The notes below the pieces were generated by a model. It worked only from the letters and a program-made list of their open reading frames with translations, did not search any database and was not told where the DNA came from. Below, in pieces: positions 9,007 through 17,796 of a stretch of 64,000 nucleotides of DNA. Within the stretch, counting starts at the first letter, position 1. The number at the start of each line of letters is the position of its first letter. This stretch comes from Acidimicrobiaceae bacterium (lineage in GTDB: Bacteria > Actinomycetota > Acidimicrobiia > Acidimicrobiales > UBA8190), in the NCBI GenBank assembly GCA_003151475.1, contig PLXQ01000054.1, positions 1 through 64,000 of the forward strand, read 5' to 3'. The position numbers and the translations under genes are program-made.

Positions 9007-10605
9007 TCATGCTGTGATGAATCCCTCGTATCCCTTTGCCACTACCTCATCACACTTCTCGGCATAGGGCGGGAAGCCCACCAGTGGCATGAACACCCTC
9101 GGCTTGCCGGGCACATTCGCTCCCAAGTACCAGGAGTTGCACGACGGGAACAAGGTGAAGTTGGCGATGCCGTTCACGTGGGCCACCCACCCGTCCTGTG
9201 CCTCGGCCATGGCCTCGATGCGCTGGTACCCGTTCTGGCCGAGGTATTCGAGGCAGTCGGCGATCCAGTTCACATGCTGCTCGATGGACACCACCATGTT
9301 GGTCAGCACCGACGGGCTGCCCGGGCCGGTGATGGTGAACATGTTGGGGAATCCGGCCACGCCCAGTCCCAGGTAGGTGCGGGGCCCCTCGGCCCAGGCG
9401 TCGCGCAGCCGGAGCCCGTCGCGGCCGCGGATATCGATCTGCAGCAAGGCACCCGTCATGGCGTCGAATCCGGTGGCGAAGACGATGCAGTCCAGGTCGT
9501 ACTCTCGACCCCCCGACCGTAACCCCCGCGGCGTGATCTCCTCGATCGGGGACTCGCCTACGTCCACCAGTTCGACGTTGTCCCGGTTGAATGTGGCGTA
9601 GTAGCCGCTGTCCACGCAAAGCCGTTTGCAGCCGATGACCGTGGTGGGCGCCAGGCGTTCGGCCACGACGGGGTCTTTGACGATCTGGCGGATCTTGGCC
9701 CGCACGAATTCAGCGGCCGTATCGTTGGCCTTACCGTCGAAGAGCAAGTCACCGAATGCCCCCAGGAAGGGCAGGCCCCCATGCTGCCAACGATCCTCGT
9801 AGACCTTGGCCCGCTCCTCGGGCTCCGTCGACAGCGCCAGGGCTTCGTTGCCGGGGAGGCGCGAGCCGAGGGCGAAAGGCTGCTGACTGTTGCGCTCACG
9901 GAAGCCCGCATAGTCCGCTTTGATGGCCCGCTGTTCTTCCTCGGCGAGGGGGATGTTATGCGCCGGCACCGAATACGTGGCGGTGCGCTGAAAGACAACC
10001 ACCTCACGGGCCTCACGGGCGATGACCGGGATCGACTGGATGCCCGAGGAGCCCGTACCAATGATGCCCACCCGTTGCCCCGTGAAATCAACAGGATCGT
10101 GCGGCCACCGGCCTGTGTGGAAGGTGGGACCCTCAAAACTTCCCGAGCCTGGGAAGTCGGGGGTGTTGGCCGAGGAGAGACAGCCGGTCGCCATGACGAG
10201 GAAGCGGGCCGACATCGCGTTGCCGTCCTCCGTACCGACCACCCAGCAGTCAGTGGCCTCGTTGAAGTTCGCCCTCTGCACCCGAGTATCGAACTGGATG
10301 TCGGGGCGGAGGTCGAACCGGTCGGCCACGTGGTTGAGGTAGTTGAGGATCTCGGGCTGGCTGGCGTAGCGCTCGCTCCACTGCCACTCCTGCTGGAGCT
10401 CGTCGGAAAACTGGTAGGAGTACTCCATGCTCTCGACATCGCAGCGGGCGCCGGGATAGCGGTTCCAGTACCAGGTACCACCTACGCCGCTGCCCGCCTC
10501 CACCAATCGAGCAGACAGACCGATGCCTCGGGCGCGGTGCAGCATGTACAGGCCAGCGAAGCCCGCCCCCACAATGATCACGTCGTACTCCGGCGGATCG
10601 TTCAT
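9007..10605 (-). CDS. FAD-dependent Baeyer-Villiger-type monooxygenase
   Basis: This 532-aa class B flavoprotein monooxygenase has an FAD Rossmann motif GAGFAG at 13-18, then GGTWYWNRYPGARCDVES, which is typical of cyclohexanone/phenylacetone monooxygenases. The Baeyer-Villiger fingerprint reads FEGPTFHTGRWPHD at 157-170, matching F-x-G-x-x-x-H-x-x-x-W-P. An NADPH-binding GTGSSG follows. These enzymes insert oxygen into ketones to give esters or lactones. The chosen ATG at 10605 has GGAGG five bases upstream; the frame is open to 10647. Full length for the family. Confidence 0.94.
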   Translation of the reverse strand: MNDPPEYDVIIVGAGFAGLYMLHRARGIGLSARLVEAGSGVGGTWYWNRYPGARCDVESMEYSYQFSDELQQEWQWSERYASQPEILNYLNHVADRFDLRPDIQFDTRVQRANFNEATDCWVVGTEDGNAMSARFLVMATGCLSSANTPDFPGSGSFEGPTFHTGRWPHDPVDFTGQRVGIIGTGSSGIQSIPVIAREAREVVVFQRTATYSVPAHNIPLAEEEQRAIKADYAGFRERNSQQPFALGSRLPGNEALALSTEPEERAKVYEDRWQHGGLPFLGAFGDLLFDGKANDTAAEFVRAKIRQIVKDPVVAERLAPTTVIGCKRLCVDSGYYATFNRDNVELVDVGESPIEEITPRGLRSGGREYDLDCIVFATGFDAMTGALLQIDIRGRDGLRLRDAWAEGPRTYLGLGVAGFPNMFTITGPGSPSVLTNMVVSIEQHVNWIADCLEYLGQNGYQRIEAMAEAQDGWVAHVNGIANFTLFPSCNSWYLGANVPGKPRVFMPLVGFPPYAEKCDEVVAKGYEGFITA

Positions 10606-10937
10606 CGATGCCTCCAACTCGTCGAAGTCCTGGCGACCCCCCAACATTGACAGGGGCTCGGGAGGACATCCAGGAACGCTTCTGAACCTGCGTGGCCGGC
10701 TCGAACCCTGCTACCAGCGCTTTGGCATCGTCACTCCCAGGCCCCGATCGACGCTATGCCTTTCGGCGGCCTTGTGCTCGGCCCGGTACCGGTCGGTCTG
10801 CCCGACTCTTCCTGCAAGCCCGACGGCTTAGCGCACCTTCTGGGCAATCATCAAGATGCAGAGTCATTTTTCCGATCTGCTCTTTCAATCCATGAGCGCC
10901 TTGAGGCTCCTTACCTGATCGCTCTGAGCAAGCTCGA

Positions 10938-11660
10938 CTACGCCGGATGGCGCCGGATTCGGATGCAAGAAGCATTCGTGCTCCGCAATGGAGAGCCGGG
11001 CTTAAGAAGTGGATGCATCGCCGCGATGCGACCCTCTGCAAGATACGCAAGGGTCAGAGTTGTGCCGAGTGAGCGGACATCCCACCGGTCAGCGCGGATC
11101 GAGGCGGCTGCGGCGAGAGCCGCTCGCTCGCGCTCAGTTCCGGAGAGTTCAGCCACGCTCCCAAAGTTGACAATCCGGCTATCCGCGCTGACTTGGAGTT
11201 GGCTAGGACCTTCATTTCTCATCGTCCAGGCACCCTCTTCGCGTTCCGACACGTGGACCTCATCAGTCGAGCCGTTGCCAACCACGGTAATCACAATCTC
11301 TCCACGTTCGACGAGCGCCATGTTTATAGAGAACAGCCGTATTCCGGATGCGAAGTGTCGAGTCCCACAAATAGGATCCACCAGCCAATACGACCCACCC
11401 GGTGTTGCCTGACCGCCACGTTCTTCGCCAACGACCGGAATCCCTAGGCTATCTTCAACTCTGGCGCGGATGAAGTCTTCGATTGCGACATCAGTGTCGG
11501 TGACTACATCGCGGTCAACCTTGAAGCGGATTGCGCCCGGACCCTGGAGAACGTCAGTGGACGACGGAGCGGTTCGGCGGGTCGCGGTTCCTATGGTGCG
11601 GTCCGGAGCGTATTGGCGACGCAGGGCGCTCGGTCGGCTGGGCGGATGCCAACTACGCAA
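10938..11660 (-). pseudogene. Inositol monophosphatase-family gene, degenerate
   Basis: The core is clearly an IMPase-like phosphatase: DVVTDTDVAIE, PVVGEERGG, then DPICGTRHFASG. The last replaces the usual DP(I/L)DGT with Cys at the second Asp, a variant I have seen in actinobacterial paralogues. The expected C-terminal block (HFLSPALHCGARMLLASESGA) is present but in another frame, after about 11010, and then decays. The N-terminal 40 residues are unlike the family. I infer a broken gene, not a single sequence error. Confidence 0.6.
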
Positions 11661-11865
11661 GCCGCAGCTTTCACGCTACCCACGGCATCTCACCGACCGC
11701 GTCCCGGCGCAGACAGGCCACACCATTACCGGACTGACGGTGGCGCCGTCGCAGCTTCTCGCGGCTCCAGTTCTGAGGCTGCACGCAGCGAACATGTGAC
11801 TTGCCGCGCTCAAGTAGAACGAGCGTCGGATCGGTCTGCACTTGGATGGGGGATACGCTGCCCTT

Positions 11866-12735
11866 ATGTCGGTGGGATCGGAGCTTTCGCAGCTGGAGGG
11901 CTATCCGTTCGAGGTGCGCTACAGCGACGGAGCGCTGGTGCGAGCGCGGGCCGCGGCCGATGTTGCCGCGGACGCCTACGTCTACTTCAGTCGCCTGTTC
12001 GCAGCAGTTGAGCCGGACATCGCCGTCATCGTGGCCGACGAAGCGGACTGGTCGGGTAACGGCCCGTACGGGCTGCCATTCTTCAGAGATGATGCCGGCG
12101 AGATTCGTCCCGGCATCGTGGTGATGCCAGCCGGAGGCGGAGACTTCCGGATCGAGATTGCGCAGGACCTCCGCGACGCGTCACCCCGCGGGTATGCGAA
12201 GTTGCTCGCAACATACCCGGACGGCACAGGTGGCTTGGACCTGCAGCCGTTCTTCGATCTCATCACTGTCCATGAGCTCGGCCACGCATTCGAGGTGCTC
12301 GGAGATCTGCGGCTTCCGACCTTCTGGCTCAGCGAGATCTTCGTCAACCTGGCCATGCACGCGTTCGTCGCAACCCAGCTGCCGGCGAGCCTCCCGACGC
12401 TCGAGGTGCTCTCAACCGTGGGAGCGGGAAGTCGAAAGCTTGCCGCTCGGATGCGCGCCGAGGGGTACAGCACGCTCGAAGAGCTCCAAGCCCACTACAC
12501 GGGTTCTGACGATTCGATGAGCCCATTGAACTACGTCTGGTTCCAGTACCGGTGGCAGCGGCTCGCGGCAAAAATGTTCGAGGTGGACGGTGAGGACGGA
12601 CTGGTTCGCTTCTGGGATTGCTTTCACTCAACCGATCGGGTCAACGCCAGCGAGGCCACAGCGGTGTCACTGGCGCCTCTTCTCACAACCGAAGTCAGCC
12701 AGATCCTCGGACGGGCTGTCCGAGACTGGCGTTAG
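11866..12735 (+). CDS. Uncharacterised protein with zinc-metallopeptidase HExxH motif
   Basis: This protein of about 289 aa has VHELGHAFE (His136, Glu137, His140) and a possible third ligand Glu157 in WLSEIFVN. The spacing is compatible with gluzincin-type peptidases. There is no signal peptide or membrane segment, so a cytoplasmic role is likely. The sequence FDLITVHELGH and the Trp/Tyr-rich stretch NYVWFQYRWQRLA suggest a folded single domain, but I recognise no named family. ATG 11866 and in-frame ATG 11842 are both possible. It stands alone between a broken phosphatase and an IS/HTH area. Confidence 0.65.
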   Translation: MSVGSELSQLEGYPFEVRYSDGALVRARAAADVAADAYVYFSRLFAAVEPDIAVIVADEADWSGNGPYGLPFFRDDAGEIRPGIVVMPAGGGDFRIEIAQDLRDASPRGYAKLLATYPDGTGGLDLQPFFDLITVHELGHAFEVLGDLRLPTFWLSEIFVNLAMHAFVATQLPASLPTLEVLSTVGAGSRKLAARMRAEGYSTLEELQAHYTGSDDSMSPLNYVWFQYRWQRLAAKMFEVDGEDGLVRFWDCFHSTDRVNASEATAVSLAPLLTTEVSQILGRAVRDWR

Positions 12736-12803
12736 ACCCAAGCCGCGCCCTCAACGAGGAGTTCGGAGGAATGTTTTGGATCTGGGCGAATGGAGATGGA
12801 CAG

Positions 12804-13166
12804 TCAGTACTTCCATCCTCGCCGCGGCCGCAGTGTGATGCCAGCTCTGCGCAACGCCAAGGAGACGGTGTCAGTAGCGACGCCGAAGTATTTCGCAAGC
12901 TTGGCTAGGGAGTGGCCATCACCGTAAAGCCGCGCCGCCTCCTCTATCTGCCTTGGCCCAAGACGAGGCGAACGACGGGGGAGTCCGTGCAATCGCGCAT
13001 ACTTTCCGACCGTCCACTGGTCGATCTGCAGTCTCGTTGCCAGCTCGGCTACCGGAACACCGTCTCGGTAGCCCTCAACGATTTGGGCGACCACGTCTGG
13101 ATCGGTCCGGTGACAAACCCGCTTCGGGGTTCTAAGAATGGGCCGAGAAGGTCCGAATGGGGCCAT
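12804..13166 (-). CDS. Small protein with two resolvase-like HTH motifs
   Basis: From ATG 13166 this gives 120 aa; the frame is open to a GTG at 13262. Two recombinase-type HTH units are visible: VPVAELATRLQIDQWTVGKY and HSLAKLAKYFGVATDTVSLA. Each is followed by a basic tail (HGLPRRSPR, GITLRPRRG). There is no serine-recombinase catalytic domain, so it is a DNA-binding protein or the detached C-terminus of a recombinase. Two near-identical 16-bp direct repeats lie just upstream of ATG 13166 and could be its operator or the end of a mobile element. An IS3 scrap lies beyond. Confidence 0.6.
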   Translation of the reverse strand: MAPFGPSRPILRTPKRVCHRTDPDVVAQIVEGYRDGVPVAELATRLQIDQWTVGKYARLHGLPRRSPRLGPRQIEEAARLYGDGHSLAKLAKYFGVATDTVSLALRRAGITLRPRRGWKY

Positions 13167-13204
13167 TTCGAGCAGACCCTGGAGACATCCTCTCTGTTCA
13201 GCGT

Positions 13205-13250
13205 GGTTCGAATAACGTCCCATTACCTCCACTCGGTTCAAGTAACGTCC
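13205..13250. repeat. Pair of 16-bp direct repeats, 30-bp period
   Basis: GGTTCGAATAACGTCC (13205-13220) and GGTTCAAGTAACGTCC (13235-13250) differ at two positions and are spaced three helical turns apart. They lie upstream of the HTH gene read leftward. They may be a regulator site or transposase-binding repeats of a lost element. Confidence 0.5.
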
Positions 13251-13377
13251 GACCAGGTACACCTTGAGGGCCTCACTAGAACCATCACTCGGGCGTATCG
13301 CTCAATGTCGCTCGTAAGTCAGTCGCGCGTCGGATGGGTTCGGCTCGAGCGTGAAACAAGCTACCGGGACCTGCGGG

Positions 13378-13560
13378 GCCACAATCAAGCGCGAACTTAT
13401 CGAGACCCGGGCCTGGCCGACCCGTGAGGGTCTGCGCCGGGCCATCTTCGACTACATCGAGGGGTGGTACAACGTGCGACGACTTCACAGCTCGCTCAAT
13501 TACTGCAGCCCAGCCGAATGGGAAGCCAACCATCGCAACGCCGACCGTCAGGCGGCATGA
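13378..13560 (+). pseudogene. IS3-family transposase OrfB, C-terminal remnant
   Basis: The frame reads IKRELIETRAWPTREGL, then AIFDYIEGWYNVRRLHSSL and YCSPAEWEANH, the end of IS3-group OrfB after the third acidic catalytic residue. All earlier catalytic parts are absent, and no inverted repeats are evident. It abuts the cut end of a universal stress protein gene on the opposite strand. Confidence 0.85.
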
Positions 13561-13639
13561 TCAGCACAAGCAACCTGTCCGTCGAACCGGATCAAGTCCA
13601 GACCTTGAGCGCCACAAGGCTCGATAGAGGACCGAAGCC

Positions 13640-13874
13640 TCCCCGTCGCCTTTACGCCGGCTGCGACAAGCTCGGCAACGGTTTGGTCGACAAGCTTGGA
13701 GGCCTCGTCATGCTCCTCGCGGGCGACGACTCCCGCCCGCCCGATGAAATCGCCCTCCCGCACGTGGACAACACGGACAGTCCCTTCCGCGAGTTTTGCC
13801 GGCTCCTTCGTCGTCGCCAGCGCTTTCCCGTCGTATTCAGATCCGTCCACCGCTGTCATAATGCTCTCGAACAT
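13640..13874 (-). pseudogene. Universal stress protein (UspA), 3'-truncated
   Basis: The ATG at 13874 starts MFESIMTAVDGSEYDGKAL, a normal UspA N-terminus, and continues for about 75 residues (VRVVHVREGDF, EASKLVDQTVAELVAAGVKA). The ATP-binding G-2x-G-9x-G-(S/T) half is missing. The frame then passes into sequence next to the IS3 remnant and ends at 13548 without family similarity. I infer truncation by the insertion or a later deletion. Two intact paralogues are in this window. Confidence 0.75.
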
Positions 13875-14218
13875 CGTGACTCCTTCCAACGTTCTCCCCC
13901 CACCATCCCTCAAACCCGGCTGACTCGTTAGTGCCGAAGATCCCTACCTGGTCCTCGGCCCGTGGCGAGCCGGAAGCGATGCCGGCGATGGGCCCCTGAG
14001 GTCTTCAGGCGGCGAGATGTCTTAGGGACGTTGGTCACCTGTCTTTCCAGGTCGAGGGCCTTGCGGGGGAGTCACTCGCGGACTGACCACTCGGTCGACA
14101 GGCCTGACAGCCAACCGGGTACGCACGAGGGGAACGCCATCCTCACTTGCCTCAGACCCGGTCAAAACGTGTCGTTGGACCCTATTTGGAGGGCGTCGTT
14201 CGCCGCACAATGAGGAGC

Positions 14219-15322
14219 ATGATCGGCAGCGTGGTCGACGTGTTCCGGGTGCGGCAATATTTCAACGTCATCACTCGGACCAGGGAATTCGTGGACGGCG
14301 TGCGTGAGGATGCCGGCCTGGTGAACGACGCCCGACGTGCCCTCGTCACGCTCCCGCTCGAGCGCCGCCGCCATCCCGATCTCGAGCCGTTTCCGTCGGC
14401 ACAACCCCTGTGGATCGCCGACCTGAAGCGGCGTCGGCTGGCCTTGGTGGCGACCGGGGGCAGCGGAGCTCTCGCTTCGGTCGTCGGGGCTGCCCGAGCG
14501 TTGGAAGAAGCGGGCATCCGCCCGGCCGTCATCTCGCTGTGCTCGGGGTCAGCACTGTTCGGATTCCCGATCGCCGCCGGCATCCCCGCTGACGACGTGG
14601 CCGCCTTCACGCTCGACCTTCGCCCCGATGACTACGTCGACGTGAACTGGCGCATGCTGGCCTCCCTGCTTCCTCGAGCGGCGCGCGGTTTTGCGGGTGT
14701 CGTCCGCGGTGAACGCATCGAGGCGAAGTACCAGCAGCTGCTCGGCGACATGACCCTGGGCGAGATGCCCATCCCCGCCTACGCGCCGGTCTGGAACATC
14801 GAGCACAACCGCCTCGAGTACATCGGCCCCCGCACGTACCCCGACATGGCCGTGGCCCGGGCCATCCACATGGCGATCGCGCTGCCGTTGTTCGTCGAAC
14901 CGGTGAGCCTCGATGACGGGTACTGGTGCGACGGCGGCATCGTCGATATCTTCCCGGTGCGGCCTGTCTTGGATATTGAGAAACCGCCCGAAGTGACGCT
15001 GGCGATCAATGGTTTCTACCCGCCGGGGTTCGTGGGCGAGGACGCGTCCGGCTGGCAGAACCGGCGCAACAGCATCCTCTATGTTGCCGCCCAGGTGCGC
15101 ACCTGCCAGCAAGTGGAGCTGGCGAGAACCAACCTCGCTCGGCTCGAACACGAAACCGACGTGATGATGATCGAGCCCGTGCCCTACATGAAGGTCCGCG
15201 GCGCGGGATTCTACCGGCAGTTCCTCAACACATCCGAGTGGCCGGACTTCATGCGTGCCGGACGCCTCGAGACTCGCCGCGCGCTGACCGCCTGGGCGCG
15301 CCGGACTCGGGTATCGGCGTGA
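14219..15322 (+). CDS. Patatin-like phospholipase
   Basis: This protein of about 367 aa has a patatin fold: glycine-rich oxyanion loop ATGGSGALASV, a nucleophile region SLCSGSALFG that departs from the standard G-x-S-x-G, and the DGG of the Ser-Asp dyad in DDGYWCDGGIVD. Patatins hydrolyse acyl esters of phospholipids or neutral lipids. ATG 14219 follows GAGGAG closely; 14210 is an alternative. It begins a lipid/stress gene block with universal stress proteins, hydrolases and WS/DGAT enzymes, so a role in membrane-lipid or storage-lipid turnover is likely. Confidence 0.82.
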   Translation: MIGSVVDVFRVRQYFNVITRTREFVDGVREDAGLVNDARRALVTLPLERRRHPDLEPFPSAQPLWIADLKRRRLALVATGGSGALASVVGAARALEEAGIRPAVISLCSGSALFGFPIAAGIPADDVAAFTLDLRPDDYVDVNWRMLASLLPRAARGFAGVVRGERIEAKYQQLLGDMTLGEMPIPAYAPVWNIEHNRLEYIGPRTYPDMAVARAIHMAIALPLFVEPVSLDDGYWCDGGIVDIFPVRPVLDIEKPPEVTLAINGFYPPGFVGEDASGWQNRRNSILYVAAQVRTCQQVELARTNLARLEHETDVMMIEPVPYMKVRGAGFYRQFLNTSEWPDFMRAGRLETRRALTAWARRTRVSA

Positions 15323-15392
15323 GCAGATCGACAGTGGACGACGAGGGTGCCGGGTTCACGGAGCGGTAGCCTGTCCAACGGGAGGTCGCACG

Positions 15393-15881
15393 ATGAGCGA
15401 TGTAACGGGCGGTGTCGGCGCGGGAGTCGTCGGGGCTCGATCTTCGCCAGGTGGACGGGTCGTCGTCGGCGTGGATGCCTCCGCGGAGTCCAGGGAGGCG
15501 CTGCGGTGGGCGGGCAACTACGCGCGATTCACCGGAGGCAGTCTGGAGGTCGTGCACGCCTGGCATCCAGCCGAGGAACACGCTTGGCTTCAGAGCCTTC
15601 CTCCCCCCGCCGGCCCGACAGACGTCGCCCACAAAGCGCTGGCGCGGGTCGTCGACGAAGTGATCGGTGGTTCCGGCTCCTCCTTGGACGTCCACACAGC
15701 GGTTATCGAGGGCCACGCGGCGAAAGTGCTGGTGCAGGCGGCCGAGGGTGCGACCCTGCTGGTTGTGGGCAACAGAGGGTTCGGCGGCTTCGAGGGTCTG
15801 TTGCTCGGATCCATCAGCCAGCAGTGCGCAGCCCACGCTCCGTGCACGGTCGTCATCGTCCGCGCCAACGCCGCGAGTTGA
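15393..15881 (+). CDS. Universal stress protein (UspA family)
   Basis: This 162-aa single-domain USP has GRVVVGVDASAESREALRWA at the N-terminal strand-loop-helix and the ATP-binding motif in VVGNRGFGGFEGLLLGS (G-2x-G-9x-G-S). A 20-residue glycine-rich N-terminal tail precedes the domain. USPs of this ATP-binding type accumulate in non-growing or hypoxic actinobacteria. It lies 70 bp downstream of the patatin gene, possibly in one transcript. No DosR-like box is visible directly upstream. Confidence 0.93.
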   Translation: MSDVTGGVGAGVVGARSSPGGRVVVGVDASAESREALRWAGNYARFTGGSLEVVHAWHPAEEHAWLQSLPPPAGPTDVAHKALARVVDEVIGGSGSSLDVHTAVIEGHAAKVLVQAAEGATLLVVGNRGFGGFEGLLLGSISQQCAAHAPCTVVIVRANAAS

Positions 15882-16256
15882 CGCAGAGAGCGATACCTCG
15901 GCGCTCCGATCGACCGGTCGAGCACGGTGTCTCGGCTTTCGGTCCGTCAGGCGCCGACGCGACATCACGGCCGCTCGTGTGCGCCGTTGTCGTCTCGAGC
16001 ACAGACACGACGAGGACGACATCTCTGATTCGACGGTGCTGGGGAGTCGTGTACGGTTTGTGAGTCCGGCGCGGGCTGGGCGGCGGGACTCGTCGATTCC
16101 TGCCTGGGGACCGTGCGTTCACTGCCGGAGCTAACCCCACAGTGCGCCCCCGTCGACCCACGCTACGCGAGTGGTCAAAAGCCTCTGTTGGCGATGCGGT
16201 GGACCATGCCACTGTGGCGTGAAGAAGAGTCAGTGAGATTAGAGGAGGGATCGCGC
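15882..16256. other. Non-coding gap
   Basis: I see no gene. A strong ribosome binding site for the next small gene lies at its right end (AGAGGAGGGA at 16241-16250). Confidence 0.5.
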
Positions 16257-16537
16257 ATGCCTGCTACCCGAACCAGAAAAGAAGGAGCAACCCGTGTCAT
16301 CGACACGATCGATCATGCTGAGCGTGTGTCGCTCGAGGCGGTACGGAACTTCCTCGACAGCGTCGACAGCGTGTTGCCCGACGTGGGCGGGGACCGCGTC
16401 GGAAGATCATCGATTCGGCCTTCAAAATGACCGAGCAACTGGTCGGTGCTTCGACCCGGATGGCGCAGAACTTCCTCGACGCCACGGAAAAGGCGCTGGC
16501 CGAGTCGGACGGGAAATCCTCCCCCTCCGAGACGTAG
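16257..16537 (+). CDS. Small amphipathic (phasin-like?) protein, one frameshift
   Basis: ATG 16257 follows AGAGGAGGGA, and the frame reads TRVIDTIDHAERVSLEAVRN. After one added C near 16399 it continues KIIDSAFKMTEQLVGAST and QNFLDATEKALAESDG to a stop at 16535-16537. The corrected product is about 93 aa, all helical and amphipathic with no membrane span, reminiscent of phasins or lipid-granule proteins. That would fit the nearby WS/DGAT and hydrolase genes, but the assignment rests on composition only. Confidence 0.5.
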
Positions 16538-16688
16538 AACGAGACCTCACCGTCTCGGACGGAGGACCTCTTTTGCCAAGACGCTGGGTCCTTCCCCGGC
16601 ACCGCGTCTCAACGAGATCCGCCGGTCACACCATCTCAGGCCCAGCGGTTGGCCGACGAGACGCGAGCTGTCGCCTCCAGTCGGGATT

Positions 16689-16704
16689 GGGACTTTTGGC
16701 CCTA
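16689..16704. promoter_or_regulatory. DosR/DevR-like box upstream of hydrolase pair
   Basis: GGGACTTTTGGCCCTA is a near-palindromic match to the mycobacterial DosR-type site. It lies 80-95 bp before the ATG at 16784, a normal activator position. The following CCTATTTGG resembles sequence just upstream of the patatin gene at about 14180. Confidence 0.5.
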
Positions 16705-16783
16705 TTTGGCCCCCGAGGAAAGGTCCTTTGATGGCAGGGAGGCTCGGCAGGCGGCCCACCGCGATGGGCCGTGAAGGGGTTCG

Positions 16784-17794
16784 ATGACCAGCACCGGTTT
16801 CATGGGACCGACACTCGCAGCGGCGATTGACGGAGGCGTGCCTGTTCGGGTTGTCCCGCGATCGGCGGAGATCGAGAGCAGCCCGTTTCATCTACGCACC
16901 GTCCGGATCCACGGCCACCACGTCAGCTATCGGATGGCCGGCGAGGGACCGACCATTCTGCTCATCCACGGGATTGCCGGGAGCTCGACGACGTGGCGAG
17001 CTGTCATGCCTTCCCTGGCCGAGCACTACACGGTGATCGCTCCCGACCTGTTGGGCCACGGGCAGTCGGCCAAGCCCCGCGGCGACTACTCACTGGGTGC
17101 TTATGCGAGCGGTATCCGGGACCTGCTGGCGGTGTTGGGCAAAGAACGCGTCACCTTGATCGGCCACTCACTCGGGGGTGGCGTGGCCATGCAATTCGCC
17201 TATCAGTTCCCGGAATGGGCCCAACGGTTGGTGCTGGTCGCTTCGGGCGGGCTCGGCAAGGAAGTCAGCCCGCTGCTCAAAGCCGTCACCTTGCCGGGCG
17301 CCGAGTACATACTCCCGGTCCTGCTTCACCGGCGGATCCGGGAGATAGGTGAGTGGCCGGGCGCCATGGCCCGCCGGGTGGGTTGGCGCCCGAGCGACAC
17401 CCTGACCGAGGTGTGGCGCAGCTACACCACCTTGACCGACCGACACGGCCAGATGGCCTTCATCCATACCGTTCGGTCGGTGATCGACATCGCCGGTCAG
17501 CGAGTGAGCGCCCATGACCGGCTGTACCTGGCCGAGGCGGTTCCGACTCTCATCGTCTGGGGCGACCACGATCGCGTCATCCCCGTGAGCCACGCCTACC
17601 GGGCCGCCGAGGCCATCCCTGGCGCCCGTCTTGAGATCCTCGAAGACGCCGGGCACTTCCTGCCGTGGCATGACGCCGACCGGTTCCTGGCCATCCTGGA
17701 GGACTTCCTCAAGACGACCACGCCCGCCCACGTGCCCGAACAGCGGTGGCGGGAGCTCCTGACGAGCGCGCCGCCCGATGACGAGGAGGAGTAG
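16784..17794 (+). CDS. Alpha/beta hydrolase
   Basis: This 336-aa hydrolase has IHGIAGSSTTW (oxyanion region), nucleophile Ser129 in GHSLGGG, acid Asp261 or Asp263 in WGDHDRVIP and His291 in DAGHFLPW. The fold is that of epoxide hydrolases, lipases and C-C hydrolases; an exact substrate cannot be read from sequence. A 40-residue N-terminal extension precedes the fold. The stop TAG is followed at once by the next hydrolase start, so the two are one operon. A DosR-like box upstream suggests stress- or hypoxia-linked expression. Confidence 0.9.
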   Translation: MTSTGFMGPTLAAAIDGGVPVRVVPRSAEIESSPFHLRTVRIHGHHVSYRMAGEGPTILLIHGIAGSSTTWRAVMPSLAEHYTVIAPDLLGHGQSAKPRGDYSLGAYASGIRDLLAVLGKERVTLIGHSLGGGVAMQFAYQFPEWAQRLVLVASGGLGKEVSPLLKAVTLPGAEYILPVLLHRRIREIGEWPGAMARRVGWRPSDTLTEVWRSYTTLTDRHGQMAFIHTVRSVIDIAGQRVSAHDRLYLAEAVPTLIVWGDHDRVIPVSHAYRAAEAIPGARLEILEDAGHFLPWHDADRFLAILEDFLKTTTPAHVPEQRWRELLTSAPPDDEEE

Positions 17795-17796
17795 TG

